DNA of 52,780 nt from Bacteroidota bacterium (GCA_947466965.1 CANIFU010000012.1:1-52780); one strand, 5' to 3'; shown: positions 38,001 to 47,449, numbered from the stretch's first letter. Translations and numbers: made by a program. The notes: generated by a model from the letters alone, not told the origin.

Positions 38001-38588
38001 GATCTTACTTTTCAGGATGCTAGAAATAAAGTATTACTGGTAAATGGATTTGATTCACGTGTTAACATTTTCAAAGAAGCCCGTTTTCGTTGGAACATCA
38101 GTAAAGAGTTTAGCTGGAATTTATCATATAAGGATGGGAATAAAAAAAGCAGTTCTCAATATTTTTCAACGCGTGATTATTCTATTTTGTATTATGAAGC
38201 TGAGCCAAAGATTAGCTACCAGCCGAATACTGCTTTTCGAACAACGGTATCTTTTCGCTATACTGAAAGGAAAAACAAAGATGAGTTGGGGGGGCAAAAA
38301 GCAGAATTGCAAGATTATGGTTTAGAGTTAAAATACAATGTGCTTCAAAAAGGGAGCTTGAATCTGAAAGCGAATTTTATAAGAATCAAATTTGACGGCA
38401 TCCAAAATTCATCGTTGGCATTTGAAATGCTGGATGCATTAAAAACTGGTCAAAATATTACTTGGGGTGTTACTTACCAAAGAACATTGTCAAATAATTT
38501 GCAGTTGAGTTTAACCTATGATGGTCGAAAATCGGAAGGTACAAAAGTTATTCATACCGGTGGCGCGCAAGTAAGGGCATATTTTTAA
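35037..38588 (+). CDS. Large probable outer-membrane protein, unknown function
   Basis: This protein of about 1183 residues starts at GTG. I chose 35037 because the alternative GTG at 35031 overlaps the -7 promoter box. A signal peptide (about 1-20, ending RVYSQ) is followed by an SprA-reminiscent segment (around 300-350, with GTEKVYIDGRLMDRGQENDY and ITFTAKQLITKDKRIVVEFQ). The second half has alternating beta-strand patterns. A DxNxNG loop (WNDYNENGIKELDEFE, about 866-881) resembles calcium-binding loops, though position 8 is Lys. It ends with a barrel-like aromatic residue (VRAYF). I know no named family. It is not SprA, which is about twice as long. Confidence 0.75.
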   Translation: MRRIILTFFYLFICIRVYSQYTGNNRFKQFSGTSDTLQIDSLSLVPGSFKLTTTSGKLLDTSYFKVNYTDGIVILNRKKMIENTVFSDSLRLSYKTFPYLFSSETKHKDIGRIKPDNNGNMNPFSYSIESKNDDIFKMEGLDKSGSISRGISFGNNQDVVVNSSLNLQLSGHLNNNVDILLAATDNNIPIQPDGNTQQLQEFDKVFIQLSNQKSKLIAGDFQMTRPYGYFMNFNKKAQGVSFSTSQKINAENKDLLKQAVYKTGLSAAVSRGKFARNQIQGIENNQGPYRLRGSENEPFIIILSGTEKVYIDGRLMDRGQENDYVVNYNTSEITFTAKQLITKDKRIVVEFQYSDKNYARSLIHFANEFEQNKLKIHLHVYSEQDSKNQPLQQELSPTQKKLLSEIGDTLSLAVIPSSDSMAFNSDEVLYYKTDTTIGTQFFPKVFIYSPTKLYVSNGILDSAHFRVTYSNMGANKGNYVQIVSSANGKVFQWIMPDTITNIPNGNFEPVIQLVTPKQKQMVVAGFDYELNKFSKISIEGTLSKNDINTFSALNSDDDVGFGLKLNFDNAKPFSKKIADTIAPLLLLTNVNYEFVQRYFSPIERYRSIEFERDWNRGSVLQDDDQHIVGASVGIAKKGFGTIGYKFNAFFEGNNYNANKHNANIALSKKDFTVVYDGSLLNSASVINTNFYRHKSGISQKIKWLTIGLKDEFEQNKFALAKKDSLLSNSYQFWEWQAYIQNADTSKNRYGINYKQRADYAVRNNFGNPNLVRSAEAKSIGGYLDLIKNPNSQLKLNAAYRELKIKDILLTTQKPDNSLVARAEYNFRLWKGFVYSSTFYEIGSGLEIKKEFSYILVAIGQGVYVWNDYNENGIKELDEFEVALFTNSADYIKVYTPTSDYIKVYSNQFSQTLSLKPSAVWSNKKGVKKLLSRFSNQASYRIDRRSIENDLSKAYNPFLAETNDSTLVTLNSSFRNTFFINQLSPIFGLDLTFQDARNKVLLVNGFDSRVNIFKEARFRWNISKEFSWNLSYKDGNKKSSSQYFSTRDYSILYYEAEPKISYQPNTAFRTTVSFRYTERKNKDELGGQKAELQDYGLELKYNVLQKGSLNLKANFIRIKFDGIQNSSLAFEMLDALKTGQNITWGVTYQRTLSNNLQLSLTYDGRKSEGTKVIHTGGAQVRAYF

Positions 38589-38626
38589 ATTTTATTTGCT
38601 GCATAGTGTTTTGTAATTGATACTGA

Positions 38627-39598
38627 TTAGAGTGAATGATTCCACTTCTTTTCTTGCCATTCTTTTTGTTCCTTATTTTTCAGGAATGTCCATGCAACGA
38701 ACCTACTAATCTTATTCCCTTGCTTCATTTCAAAGGTTTTTATTTCTATTGGATTTACTTTTTCTAAAGCAAAATAAATCTGCGCCAAATTTCCACTTTT
38801 TGAAACAAGGGAAGTAAACCAAAAGCAGGCTGTGGGAATGAGAGCACTTTCACGAATCATTTTACAAATAAATTCTTGTTCCCCTCCTTTGCAACAAAGT
38901 TCTGTACTTTGCCCACCGAAATTTAGAATCGGGTTCATTTTTTTTCCTGCATTTAAATTTTTTAGTTTTCTTGTTGTGCCTTCATTTGCTTCTTCAGTTG
39001 ATGAATGAAAAGGGGGGTTGCAAATGGTTACATCAAATCTTTCATCCGTATTTATAATTCCCCTGAAAATATTTTCTGGAGTGCTTTGTTTACGGATAGA
39101 AATATAGTTGTCAAGTTTATTGGTTTCAATTATTTTTTTTGCAGAAGTAAAGGCATTTCTATCCACCTCTGATCCAATGAAATTCCATCCATACTCGGAG
39201 TTGCCAATAAGTGGATAAACGCAGTTTGCTCCAACACCAATATCAAGACATTTTACAGCACTACCTTTAGGAATGATTCCATCGTTGCATGATGCCAAAA
39301 GATCAGCAATATAATGGATATAATCTGCTCTTCCGGGTATTGGCGGACAAAGATAATTTTTGGGAATATCCCAGTTAGATATGCCATAGAATTGCTTTAA
39401 AAGTGCTTTATTTAGTAGCTTTACGCTTTCAGGTGCTGCAAAATTTATTGTTTCATTATTGTATTCGTTTATAAAAACATGTGAGGAGAGTTCCGGACAG
39501 CTTTTAATTAGCAGCTGGAAATTATAACGTTCGCGATGTTTGTTGCGTGGATGGAGATTTTCCTTTTCATTCAAATTATTTTTTTGTTCTTTCTCCAT
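38627..39598 (-). CDS. rlmF: 23S rRNA (adenine-N6) methyltransferase RlmF
   Basis: This 323-residue protein methylates A1618 of 23S rRNA using S-adenosylmethionine. It shows the family N-terminus (LHPRNKHRERYNFQLLIKSC), the SAM-binding motif LDIGVGANCVYPLIG, and the catalytic NPPF motif (TICNPPFHSS) with the following EEANEGTTRKLKNL. Length fits RlmF. It is monocistronic, convergent with the large outer membrane protein gene, and separated from nrdA by 143 nt. Confidence 0.94.
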   Translation of the reverse strand: MEKEQKNNLNEKENLHPRNKHRERYNFQLLIKSCPELSSHVFINEYNNETINFAAPESVKLLNKALLKQFYGISNWDIPKNYLCPPIPGRADYIHYIADLLASCNDGIIPKGSAVKCLDIGVGANCVYPLIGNSEYGWNFIGSEVDRNAFTSAKKIIETNKLDNYISIRKQSTPENIFRGIINTDERFDVTICNPPFHSSTEEANEGTTRKLKNLNAGKKMNPILNFGGQSTELCCKGGEQEFICKMIRESALIPTACFWFTSLVSKSGNLAQIYFALEKVNPIEIKTFEMKQGNKISRFVAWTFLKNKEQKEWQEKKWNHSL

Positions 39599-39685
39599 TT
39601 TTTAAGAATATCCTTGTAATAAATTTATTAGTGTGTCTTTCTTTATCTGCTCGTGTGAATTTCCAATAAAATGTTGAATCCCTTT

Positions 39686-39722
39686 AACACCGAACCCCCG
39701 CAAGTTGCGAGGGTTCGGTGTT
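39686..39722. repeat. Strong hairpin between nrdA and rlmF
   Basis: AACACCGAACCC (39686-39697) pairs perfectly with GGGTTCGGTGTT (39711-39722), and the loop region forms a further short stem (CGCA/TGCG). It lies 19 nt beyond the nrdA stop codon. Neither strand has a T-run after it, so it is not a typical intrinsic terminator. It may stabilise the nrdA mRNA 3' end or act as a weak terminator. Confidence 0.75.
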
Positions 39723-39741
39723 AATAATTACATATTAAATA

Positions 39742-42216
39742 CTAACTGCCACAAGCCTCACAGTCATCCTTGTTATCAATTGAACAAGTGATCTGAGCAG
39801 CCATGAGTGCAGCTTTTTCAGCTTCAGCTTCTAAAAGTGCTTGACGTTCAGCGCTGATTTGTTGTTGACGTTCCATTACTAAAACATCTTCATTGCCTAA
39901 CACTTCAGTTGCTGCAGTAGCAACAGCTATTCCTTCAGGAGTTTCTTTCGCAGCAGCAGCATCTGCAGTAAATTTAATTGCATCAGCCGCAGCTTTTGTA
40001 CGTAGGTAATACATTCCCGTTTTTAATCCTGCTTTCCATCCGTAGAAATGCATGGAAGAAAGTTTCGCGAAATTTGCATCCTGAACAAATAAGTTTAATG
40101 ATTGCGACTGACAGATATATGCGCCACGATCTGCAGCCATATTGATAATTACTTTTTGAGAAATTTCCCAAACAGTTTTGTACAATGCCTTTACATTTTC
40201 AGGAATTTCAGCGATATTTTGTACCGATCCATTTGCAATGATGATCTTGTTCTTCAATGAATCGTTCCAGATTCCTAGTTTTACAAGGTCTTTCAATAAG
40301 TGTTTGTTTACAATAACAAACTCTCCCGACAATACTCTTCTTGAATAGATGTTTGATGTATATGGTTCAAAACATTCGTTGTTACCTAAGATCTGAGAAG
40401 TAGAAGCAGTAGGCATTGGCGCCAATAATAAAGAGTTGCGAACACCGTGGGTTTTCACTTCTTCTTTCAATATATCCCATTCCCAACGGGAAGAAGGCGT
40501 TACATTCCACATATCAAATTGGAAAACACCTTTTGATACGGGGGAGCCTGCAAATGTTTCGTATGGTCCCTCTAATTTTGCAAGGTCTTTCGAAGCAGTC
40601 ATTGCTGCATAATAAATTGTTTCGTGAATTTCCTTGTTCAATTGAACAGCTTCAGGAGAATCGAATGGAAAACGCATTAAAATGAATGCATCTGCTAATC
40701 CTTGAACACCAATACCGATAGGACGGTGACGCATGTTCGAGTTGCGTGCTTCAGCAACGGGGTAATAATTGCGATCGATGATCTTATTTAAATTTTTTGT
40801 GATTACATATGTGATGTCGAATAATCGTTGGTGATCAAATTTTCCATCTTCCACAAAGCGTGGCAATGCGATGGAGGCAAGGTTACAAACTGCAATCTCA
40901 TCAGGAGAGGTATATTCCATGATTTCGGTACACAAGTTTGAAGACTTAATCGTACCCAAATTTTGTTGATTGCTTTTCCCGTTACAAGCATCTTTGTATA
41001 GCATGTAAGGATTACCTGTTTCGATTTGTGAATCGATGATTGCTGCCCAAAGTTCCCGTGCCTGAATTGTTTTGCGTGCTTTGCCTTCTTTTTCGTAACC
41101 CGTATATAACGCTTCAAATTCTGCACCCCAACAATCCGCTAATCCAGGAGCTTCATTCGGGCAGAATAAAGACCATGTACTGTTTTCTTCAACACGTTTC
41201 ATGAATAGATCGGGTGTCCACATTGCTGTAAACAAATCACGCGCACGTGCTTCTTCTTTTCCTGTGTTTTTACGAAGATCTAAGAATTCATAGATATCAG
41301 CATGCCAAGGCTCTAAATAAATAGCGAAAGAACCTTTGCGTTTTCCGCCCCCTTGATCCACATAACGAGCTGTATCATTGAATACACGTAACATAGGAAC
41401 GATACCATTTGAGGTGCCGTTTGTGCCGCGAATATAAGAACCTGTAGCGCGAATGTTATGAATACTTAATCCAATTCCACCGGCACTTTGCGAAATTTTA
41501 GCACACGATTTTAATGTATCATAGATTCCATCAATGCTATCATCTTTTACTGTTAATAAAAAGCAAGAAGACATTTGAGGTTTCGGCGTACCTGCATTAA
41601 ATAATGTAGGAGTGGCATGTGTGAACCAACGTTCAGACATTAAGTTGTATGTTTCGATAACAGAAGCAATATCATCTTTGTGGATACCAACGGCAACACG
41701 CATTACCATGTGTTGAGGACGCTCAGCAACTTGTCCGTTTAATTTTAAAAGGTATGAGCGCTCCAATGTTTTGAAACCAAAATAATCGTACCCAAAATCG
41801 CGGTCGTAGATGATTGTAGAATCAAGTTCCTGCGCATTCTTCTGAATAATCTCATGAACATCATCCGCAATTAAGGGAGCTTTCTTACCGGTCTTTGGGT
41901 CAATATAATTATACAACGCTTCCATTGTTTTTGAAAACGATTTGTTTGTGTTCTTGTGTAAGTTGGAAACAGCTATGCGTGACGCCAATAATGCATAGTC
42001 GGGGTGTTTTGTGGTAAGTGAAGCAGCCGTTTCAGCGGCTAAGTTATCCAGTTCGCTGGTAGTCACACCTTCGTAAATTCCTTCAATTACCTTCATGGCA
42101 ACATTGATAGGAGTAACGTGTATGGGGTCAAGACCGTAGCAAAGTTTTTGGATACGAGCTGTTACTTTATCAAATTTCACTGACTCGCGGTTACCGTCTC
42201 TTTTGATTACGTACAT
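39742..42216 (-). CDS. nrdA: Class Ia ribonucleotide reductase large subunit
   Basis: This 824-residue subunit converts ribonucleoside diphosphates to deoxyribonucleotides. It has an ATP-cone allosteric domain (1-90, [21 protein letters not shown]). The catalytic barrel carries [11 protein letters not shown] with the catalytic Cys, [15 protein letters not shown], and the paired tyrosines in [11 protein letters not shown]. The C-terminus ends in the redox pair of [14 protein letters not shown]. The sequence follows the eukaryotic RRM1 pattern closely. An alanine/glutamate-rich linker (about 745-805) precedes the tail. nrdB lies 166 nt upstream in the same orientation, so co-transcription is likely. 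Confidence 0.97.
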   Translation of the reverse strand: MYVIKRDGNRESVKFDKVTARIQKLCYGLDPIHVTPINVAMKVIEGIYEGVTTSELDNLAAETAASLTTKHPDYALLASRIAVSNLHKNTNKSFSKTMEALYNYIDPKTGKKAPLIADDVHEIIQKNAQELDSTIIYDRDFGYDYFGFKTLERSYLLKLNGQVAERPQHMVMRVAVGIHKDDIASVIETYNLMSERWFTHATPTLFNAGTPKPQMSSCFLLTVKDDSIDGIYDTLKSCAKISQSAGGIGLSIHNIRATGSYIRGTNGTSNGIVPMLRVFNDTARYVDQGGGKRKGSFAIYLEPWHADIYEFLDLRKNTGKEEARARDLFTAMWTPDLFMKRVEENSTWSLFCPNEAPGLADCWGAEFEALYTGYEKEGKARKTIQARELWAAIIDSQIETGNPYMLYKDACNGKSNQQNLGTIKSSNLCTEIMEYTSPDEIAVCNLASIALPRFVEDGKFDHQRLFDITYVITKNLNKIIDRNYYPVAEARNSNMRHRPIGIGVQGLADAFILMRFPFDSPEAVQLNKEIHETIYYAAMTASKDLAKLEGPYETFAGSPVSKGVFQFDMWNVTPSSRWEWDILKEEVKTHGVRNSLLLAPMPTASTSQILGNNECFEPYTSNIYSRRVLSGEFVIVNKHLLKDLVKLGIWNDSLKNKIIIANGSVQNIAEIPENVKALYKTVWEISQKVIINMAADRGAYICQSQSLNLFVQDANFAKLSSMHFYGWKAGLKTGMYYLRTKAAADAIKFTADAAAAKETPEGIAVATAATEVLGNEDVLVMERQQQISAERQALLEAEAEKAALMAAQITCSIDNKDDCEACGS

Positions 42217-42382
42217 AAATAATAGTGTTGAGTAGGTTAGTTAATATTTTTTTTACGCGTTTTTTTGTTTTTAATTAATCATTTGCTTTGTTTACGCACA
42301 TGGCAAATAATCGAATCTTGTAATCGTCATTGTTTAGCTTCTTGCCCTTTCAGTTGGCTCCAAATTTTCCCAAAGCAAAGGG

Positions 42383-43351
42383 TTAAAAATCTTCATCCAA
42401 TTTAAACACATTGTCTTCTTTTTTGCCCATTACGCCGGATTTTTGATATTCGGCAACACGTTTTTCGAAGAAATTTGTTTTTCCTTGTAAGGAGATAAGT
42501 TCCATAAAGTCGAAAGGGTTTGTTGCATTGTATGCTTTGTCGCATCCAAGAGCCACTAATAATCTATCGGCAACAAATTCAATGTATTGACACATCATAT
42601 CTGCGTTCATCCCGATCAATCGAACGGGCAAGGCATCAGAAACAAATTCCTTTTCAATTTCTACGGCATTGGTGATAATAGCTGTTACTTGTTCTTTCGG
42701 TAAATGATTTGTAAGTTCAGCATACAAAAGGCAAGCGAAATCGCAATGCAATCCTTCATCACGAGAGATCAATTCGTTCGAGAAGGTTAATCCCGGCATC
42801 AATCCTCGTTTTTTTAACCAGAAGATGGAGCAGAAACTTCCCGAAAAGAAGATGCCTTCTACAGCAGCGAAAGCAATTAATCTTTCAGCGAAAGTCCCAT
42901 TTCCTATCCATTTAATAGCCCATTCAGCTTTCTTTCCAACACATGGCAGTGTATCTATAGAATGAAAAAGACGGTCTTTTTCTTTTGGATCTTTAATATA
43001 AGAATCAATTAATAACGAATACGTTTCGGAATGAATGTTTTCCATCATGATCTGGAATCCATAAAAGCATCTTGCTTCAGGGTATTGCACCTCGTTCATG
43101 AAGTTTACTGCAAGATTTTCATTTACGATACCATCGCTAGCAGCAAAAAAAGCAAGAACATGTTTGATGAAATGTTTCTCATCATCATTTAACTTATTAT
43201 CCCAATCCTGAAGATCCGGGTTTAAGTCAATCTCTTCAGCAGTCCAAAAGCTTGCTTCTGCCTTTTTGTACATTTCCCATATATTATTATGTTTAATCGG
43301 AAAAAGTACAAACCTGTCTTTGTTCTCTTTTAGAATTGGTTCTTCATTCAT
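42383..43351 (-). CDS. nrdB: Class Ia ribonucleotide reductase small subunit
   Basis: This 322-residue subunit makes and stores the tyrosyl radical for NrdA. Metal ligands and radical site are visible: Asp in [12 protein letters not shown]; Glu and His in [15 protein letters not shown], with the radical Tyr in the same segment; Glu in [13 protein letters not shown]; and Glu and His in [10 protein letters not shown]. The C-terminal tail [10 protein letters not shown] fits the subunit-docking peptide and the eukaryotic R2 style. It lies upstream of nrdA. The 470-nt region before it holds no recognisable NrdR box or consensus promoter. Confidence 0.97.
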   Translation of the reverse strand: MNEEPILKENKDRFVLFPIKHNNIWEMYKKAEASFWTAEEIDLNPDLQDWDNKLNDDEKHFIKHVLAFFAASDGIVNENLAVNFMNEVQYPEARCFYGFQIMMENIHSETYSLLIDSYIKDPKEKDRLFHSIDTLPCVGKKAEWAIKWIGNGTFAERLIAFAAVEGIFFSGSFCSIFWLKKRGLMPGLTFSNELISRDEGLHCDFACLLYAELTNHLPKEQVTAIITNAVEIEKEFVSDALPVRLIGMNADMMCQYIEFVADRLLVALGCDKAYNATNPFDFMELISLQGKTNFFEKRVAEYQKSGVMGKKEDNVFKLDEDF

Positions 43352-43821
43352 AGTTTAATTTCTTGTTGCTCTTTTAATATTCTGTAATTCAACACTTTGG
43401 CCGATTCTACTTTTAAAATTAGAGGGAAAAACGTCCCTGAAAGGCTAAATCTTTCTTTTTGAGCTAATTAGTAAAGTATTGCTTATTGGGTTAAAGGTGT
43501 ACAAATTTTGGCAAAAAAAAGTGTTGTGTCAAGTGTATTGAATTAACATTTTATCGAAGTTATAAACACGCGAAATAAACACTCCAATGTTAAGAATTTA
43601 CCAATGTATTAAAAGACAGCATTTTAAGATTGATGTGAAAAAAACTGAAAATTAAAGCACAAAAAATTTGCAGTATCGGGAAAATGTACAATTACAAATA
43701 CTGGTGTTTCGGGTATGCGACAGCTGAAAGTCCATTCAATAATGAGTATAGGGGATATGGCAAAGTATAAAAAGTCGGCTTTGAAATTTTAATCTGAATT
43801 ATTGGGAGCGACGATCGAAAA
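43352..43821. other. Intergenic stretch upstream of nrdB
   Basis: I see no gene, RNA or clear promoter in these 470 nt. There is no convincing TAnnTTTG box on the minus strand and no NrdR-type palindrome. Its length suggests regulatory content for nrdBA that I cannot name. Confidence 0.4.
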
Positions 43822-44385
43822 TTATTTCCTCAGCTTATCGGCTAACTCCAATTGTTTGTACCAATCCTTTCCGTATTTACGGATAAGTGGCTCTTTCAAG
43901 AATTTGTAGACAGGCACGTCTAATTTGACACCACACTCACAAGCAGGTTTGCAGATCTCCCATTTGTGGTAGTTTACTGCTTCGTAATCCTTGTATTTGT
44001 TGATTCGTACAGGATATAAATGACAAGAGATTGGTTTTTTCCAAGAGATTTTTTTATCGTAATATGCTTGTTCAATGCCACATTTAGCGATTCCATCATC
44101 AAAAATTGTGAAAGCACAATGTTTTCCTTTTACTAAAGGTGTTGTATAATCTCCATCGTCATCAATCACAAATACACCTTGTTTTTCAATTGCTTTCACC
44201 CCATCTTTTGGTAAATAGGGTTTCACCTCATCCCAGATATCTTCCAATATTGCGATTTCTTCTTCATCCAAAGGAGCTCCGGAATCACCAGCAACGCAAC
44301 ATTCACCTTTACATGCATTGAGGTCGCACACAAATTTTTTTTCTAATAAGTGTTCAGAAACGATGGTGTTGTTTATTGCTATCAT
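43822..44385 (-). CDS. DUF3109 family protein
   Basis: This 187-residue soluble protein has the DUF3109 pattern. An N-terminal cysteine cluster (FVCDLNACKGECCVAGDSGAPL) is followed by further conserved cysteines in GKHCAFT, AKCGIE, ISCHLYPVRI and ICKPACECG. The many cysteines suggest metal or iron-sulfur binding, as in related YkgJ-type proteins, but no reaction is known to me. It has a -7 box 47 nt upstream and is divergent from the glycyl-tRNA synthetase gene. Confidence 0.88.
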   Translation of the reverse strand: MIAINNTIVSEHLLEKKFVCDLNACKGECCVAGDSGAPLDEEEIAILEDIWDEVKPYLPKDGVKAIEKQGVFVIDDDGDYTTPLVKGKHCAFTIFDDGIAKCGIEQAYYDKKISWKKPISCHLYPVRINKYKDYEAVNYHKWEICKPACECGVKLDVPVYKFLKEPLIRKYGKDWYKQLELADKLRK

Positions 44386-44431
44386 TTTAATTTGGAAATT
44401 TGGAAATGGTCAATGGGTCAATTTTTGTCAA

Positions 44432-44439
44432 CAAATGTA
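44432..44439 (-). promoter_or_regulatory. Candidate -7 box for the DUF3109 gene
   Basis: The minus strand reads TACATTTG, a TAnnTTTG match, 47 nt before the start codon. No -33 TTTG is seen at the usual distance. Confidence 0.35.
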
Positions 44440-44555
44440 CTTATTTAATTCGCTAATTTGTCCAATTGTTAATTAGAATAGCCTCTAATACAACCTTTCT
44501 AATTGTCACATTTTCACATTTTCAAATTGATTAATTTCCTATTTTTACAACCATT

Positions 44556-46097
44556 ATGGCAAACCAAGAAGATATTTTTAAAAACATTATTTCCCACTCT
44601 AAAGAGTATGGGTTTATTTTTCAGAGCTCCGAAATTTACGATGGCTTAAGTGCTGTTTATGATTACGGACAAATGGGAGCGGAGCTTAAAAAGAATTTGC
44701 GCGACTATTGGTGGAAAGCAATGGTGCAAATGCACGAAAACATTGTAGGTATTGACGCGGCAATTTTTATGCATCCTACTACTTGGAAAGCATCCGGACA
44801 CATAGATGCTTTTAACGATCCATTAATTGATAATAAAGACAGTAAAAAACGTTACCGTGCCGATGTATTGATTGAAGATCACGTAGCGAAGATCGAAGGC
44901 AAGATCCAGAAAGAAGTGGACAAAGCGAAAGAGCGTTTTGGTGATGCTTTTGATGAAGTTCAATTTAAAGCAACCAATGCGCGTGTATTGGAAAATCAGG
45001 TGAAGGCAGATGCTATCCTTGCAAAATTCAAAGATGCCTTAGAGAAAAATGATCTGGAAGCAGTTCGTCAGATCATCATCGATTGTGAAATTGTTTGTCC
45101 GATCTCTGGTTCAAAAAACTGGACTGAAGTGCGCCAGTTTAACTTAATGTTCAGCACATCCATGGGTGCTGTGAGTGAAGATTCGAATACCATTTATTTA
45201 CGTCCGGAAACGGCACAAGGGATCTTTGTAAACTTTTTGAATGTGCAGAAATCAGGCAGGATGAAAATTCCTTTTGGGATTGCTCAAACGGGTAAAGCAT
45301 TCCGTAACGAGATTGTTGCGCGTCAATTTATTTTCCGTATGCGCGAGTTCGAACAAATGGAAATGCAATTTTTTGTTCGTCCGGGTACAGAAATGGAATG
45401 GTACAACTACTGGAAATCAACTCGCATGAAATGGCATAATTCATTGGGTTTCGGAGATACGAACTACCGTTTCCACGATCATATTAAATTAGCACATTAT
45501 GCAAATGCAGCGTGTGATATTGAATTTAATTTCCCTTTCGGATTTAAGGAATTAGAAGGAATTCATTCTCGCACCGATTTCGATTTAAAAGCACACGAAC
45601 AACATTCTGGAAAAAAATTACAATACTTCGATCCTGAATTGAATCAAAATTATGTACCTTATGTAGTGGAAACATCTGTTGGCTTGGATCGTTTATTTTT
45701 AGCAGTGATGAGCAAAGCGTTTGTTGAAGAGAAGTTGGAAGATGGAACCATCCGCACTGCATTAAACCTCCCTGCATTTTTAGCTCCAATTAAAGTGGCG
45801 ATTTTACCTTTATTAAAAAAAGATGGATTGCCTGAAAAAGCAAGAGAAATTTTAGATCTTTTAAAATTCGATCATGCTTCAACGTATGATGAAAAAGACA
45901 CCATTGGAAAGCGTTATCGCAGGCAAGATGCCATAGGGACTCCTTTTTGTATAACAGTTGATCATCAAACACTCGAAGACAACACGGTTACCATTCGCCA
46001 TCGTGATACAATGACACAAGATCGCGTGAGTATTGATGCGCTTTTGCAGATTGTGGATGATAAGGTGAGCTTTAAGAAAGCATTGCAGAGTTTGTAG
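44556..46097 (+). CDS. glyQS: Glycyl-tRNA synthetase, alpha2 type
   Basis: This 513-residue class II synthetase charges tRNA-Gly. It is of the single-chain homodimeric type. The N-terminus has YGFIFQSSEIYDGLSAVYDYG and the class II region LRDYWWKAMV. Motif 2 appears in FRNEIVARQFIFRMREFEQM, and motif 3 as SVGLDRLFLAVM. The C-terminal anticodon-binding domain (about 410-513) includes KVAILPLLKKDG and RYRRQDAIGTPFCITVD. It is transcribed alone, with a terminator 22 nt after its stop. Confidence 0.97.
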   Translation: MANQEDIFKNIISHSKEYGFIFQSSEIYDGLSAVYDYGQMGAELKKNLRDYWWKAMVQMHENIVGIDAAIFMHPTTWKASGHIDAFNDPLIDNKDSKKRYRADVLIEDHVAKIEGKIQKEVDKAKERFGDAFDEVQFKATNARVLENQVKADAILAKFKDALEKNDLEAVRQIIIDCEIVCPISGSKNWTEVRQFNLMFSTSMGAVSEDSNTIYLRPETAQGIFVNFLNVQKSGRMKIPFGIAQTGKAFRNEIVARQFIFRMREFEQMEMQFFVRPGTEMEWYNYWKSTRMKWHNSLGFGDTNYRFHDHIKLAHYANAACDIEFNFPFGFKELEGIHSRTDFDLKAHEQHSGKKLQYFDPELNQNYVPYVVETSVGLDRLFLAVMSKAFVEEKLEDGTIRTALNLPAFLAPIKVAILPLLKKDGLPEKAREILDLLKFDHASTYDEKDTIGKRYRRQDAIGTPFCITVDHQTLEDNTVTIRHRDTMTQDRVSIDALLQIVDDKVSFKKALQSL

Positions 46098-46119
46098 CTT
46101 ATTTATTAATGTTTAAATC

Positions 46120-46157
46120 AAAAGGCTCAAAAATCGTTTACGTTTTTTGAGCCTTTT
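46120..46157 (+). terminator. Terminator of the glycyl-tRNA synthetase gene
   Basis: AAAAGGCTCAAAAA (46120-46133) pairs with TTTTTGAGCCTTTT (46144-46157), a 14-bp stem with an A-run before and a T-rich 3' arm. Confidence 0.9.
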
Positions 46158-46215
46158 ATTTTGTTTCAGTCCAAGGGCCACTCATTTTAATTCTTGTTTA
46201 TAATTCCTACATAAA

Positions 46216-46247
46216 CAGAAAAGCCTCGCAAATGCGAAGCTTTTCTG
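46216..46247. repeat. Second hairpin downstream of glyQS
   Basis: CAGAAAAGC (46216-46224) pairs with GCTTTTCTG (46239-46247); an inner CGC/GCG stem lies in the loop. No T-run follows on either strand. It stands about 60 nt beyond the synthetase terminator in an otherwise gene-free stretch, and its purpose is unclear. Confidence 0.6.
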
Positions 46248-46333
46248 CTCTCTAAACTAAATGAAATGATTTTAAATCATCTCATCTAAAACCCGATGTA
46301 TGGTCGGGGCGACTTTCAGATGAAGTGGGATCT

Positions 46334-46456
46334 CTATTTCCTTTTATTCATCTTACGGTCTTTATAAATCCTGCTCTCTAACTTCAGGATTTCTAAATTT
46401 TCAATTACATTTTTCAATTCATCTTCAACTATATCTTTTTTCTAGTATACGTTCTC
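46334..46456 (-). pseudogene. Short open frame, possible gene remnant
   Basis: On the minus strand 40 codons without a stop encode a highly charged helical sequence (DIVEDELKNVIENLEILK, then ESRIYKDRKMNKRK at the end). There is no ATG or GTG in a suitable place; the only conventional alternative start is TTG. The composition looks coding-like, resembling the C-terminal end of a coiled-coil protein. A degraded gene tail downstream of porP is the best guess, but chance is possible. Confidence 0.25.
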
Positions 46457-46492
46457 TATTTTCGTTTATATAATTTGTTAGGGAAAAGTTTA

Positions 46493-47449
46493 CTAGAAAC
46501 TCGGACAAACACCTGGTCGGTATTTTGGTCGTGGTTTCTTACAATAAAAATTCATTCCCACGGATAATTCATGTGAGCCAGCAGAAGCATTTGTTAACTT
46601 TGATATAGTTATATCATAACTATATCCGGCCTTAAAAACGCCATGTTGAATACCAATTAACATGATAAACGAATCGCTATTTCTGTACCATAATCCTCCG
46701 ACCAATGCACCCTTTGTAATATAAACTCCTAAGTTCAATTGGCGGAAATCTTGTTGTTGTTGGTACAAAATGTTTGGTGATATTGATATTTCATTGCTTT
46801 TATCACCAACAGGAATGATCGCTCCGGCATGACCGGTATACTTAATTGGTAATTTGCTATTGCCCATTAATCCTTCATCAGGTTGTGTTAAATGATGTGC
46901 CGCAAAACCAATAAAAATGTATTTGCTAAAAGCAACTGCCCCAGCAGAAAAATCAACATAAGATTTTTTTCCGTTACCCGGAATCTCTTCTGAGTATTTT
47001 ACAAATCCTCTGCGTTCATCAATCATATCTCCAAATGTTAATTTACTCCAGTCGATTGATTTTTGGCCATATGTTGCTTGAAATCCAGCATTGATTGAAA
47101 AATTTCTATTGATCGGAATTTGTTTTGAATAGATGCCACTTACATTCGTTGTTTTTAACGTGCCGTTACCTGCATTATCATTTGTAATTAATAAACCAAT
47201 CCCGCTTTTTATTCTAAATATATATCTGTCAAAAGATGCACTGGTAGTAACATAGGTGCCCGAAATACCTGGCCATTGGTTCCGGTAGTTAATGTTTATA
47301 CGCGGACAAATATTAGAACCTGCTAGGGCAGGATTCAAATAAAGTGGGTTTGCATAAAATTGTGTGAATTCAGGATCTTGCGCCCATGCAGACTTATAAG
47401 TTGTTAAGCTAAGAGAAAATAAAAAAATAATGAAATAGCTTTTTTTCAT
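46493..47449 (-). CDS. PorP/SprF family type IX secretion membrane protein
   Basis: This 318-residue protein starts at ATG 47449; a GTG two codons upstream is an alternative. A signal peptide (ending SAWAQ) is followed by the PorP/SprF opening DPEFTQFYANPLYLNPALAG and then NYRNQWPGI. The rest is beta-barrel-like (YSYDITISKLTNASAGSHELSVGMNF near the end). Family members sit in the outer membrane and assist surface presentation of T9SS cargo, such as gliding adhesins. Often a large adhesin gene is adjacent; here the neighbours are an ECF sigma factor and its partner. Confidence 0.92.
   Translation of the reverse strand: MKKSYFIIFLFSLSLTTYKSAWAQDPEFTQFYANPLYLNPALAGSNICPRININYRNQWPGISGTYVTTSASFDRYIFRIKSGIGLLITNDNAGNGTLKTTNVSGIYSKQIPINRNFSINAGFQATYGQKSIDWSKLTFGDMIDERRGFVKYSEEIPGNGKKSYVDFSAGAVAFSKYIFIGFAAHHLTQPDEGLMGNSKLPIKYTGHAGAIIPVGDKSNEISISPNILYQQQQDFRQLNLGVYITKGALVGGLWYRNSDSFIMLIGIQHGVFKAGYSYDITISKLTNASAGSHELSVGMNFYCKKPRPKYRPGVCPSF

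Noticed and set aside
43352-43821. NrdR box or other known regulator site before nrdB
   Set aside because: I found no convincing palindromic pair matching the NrdR pattern in the 470 nt.
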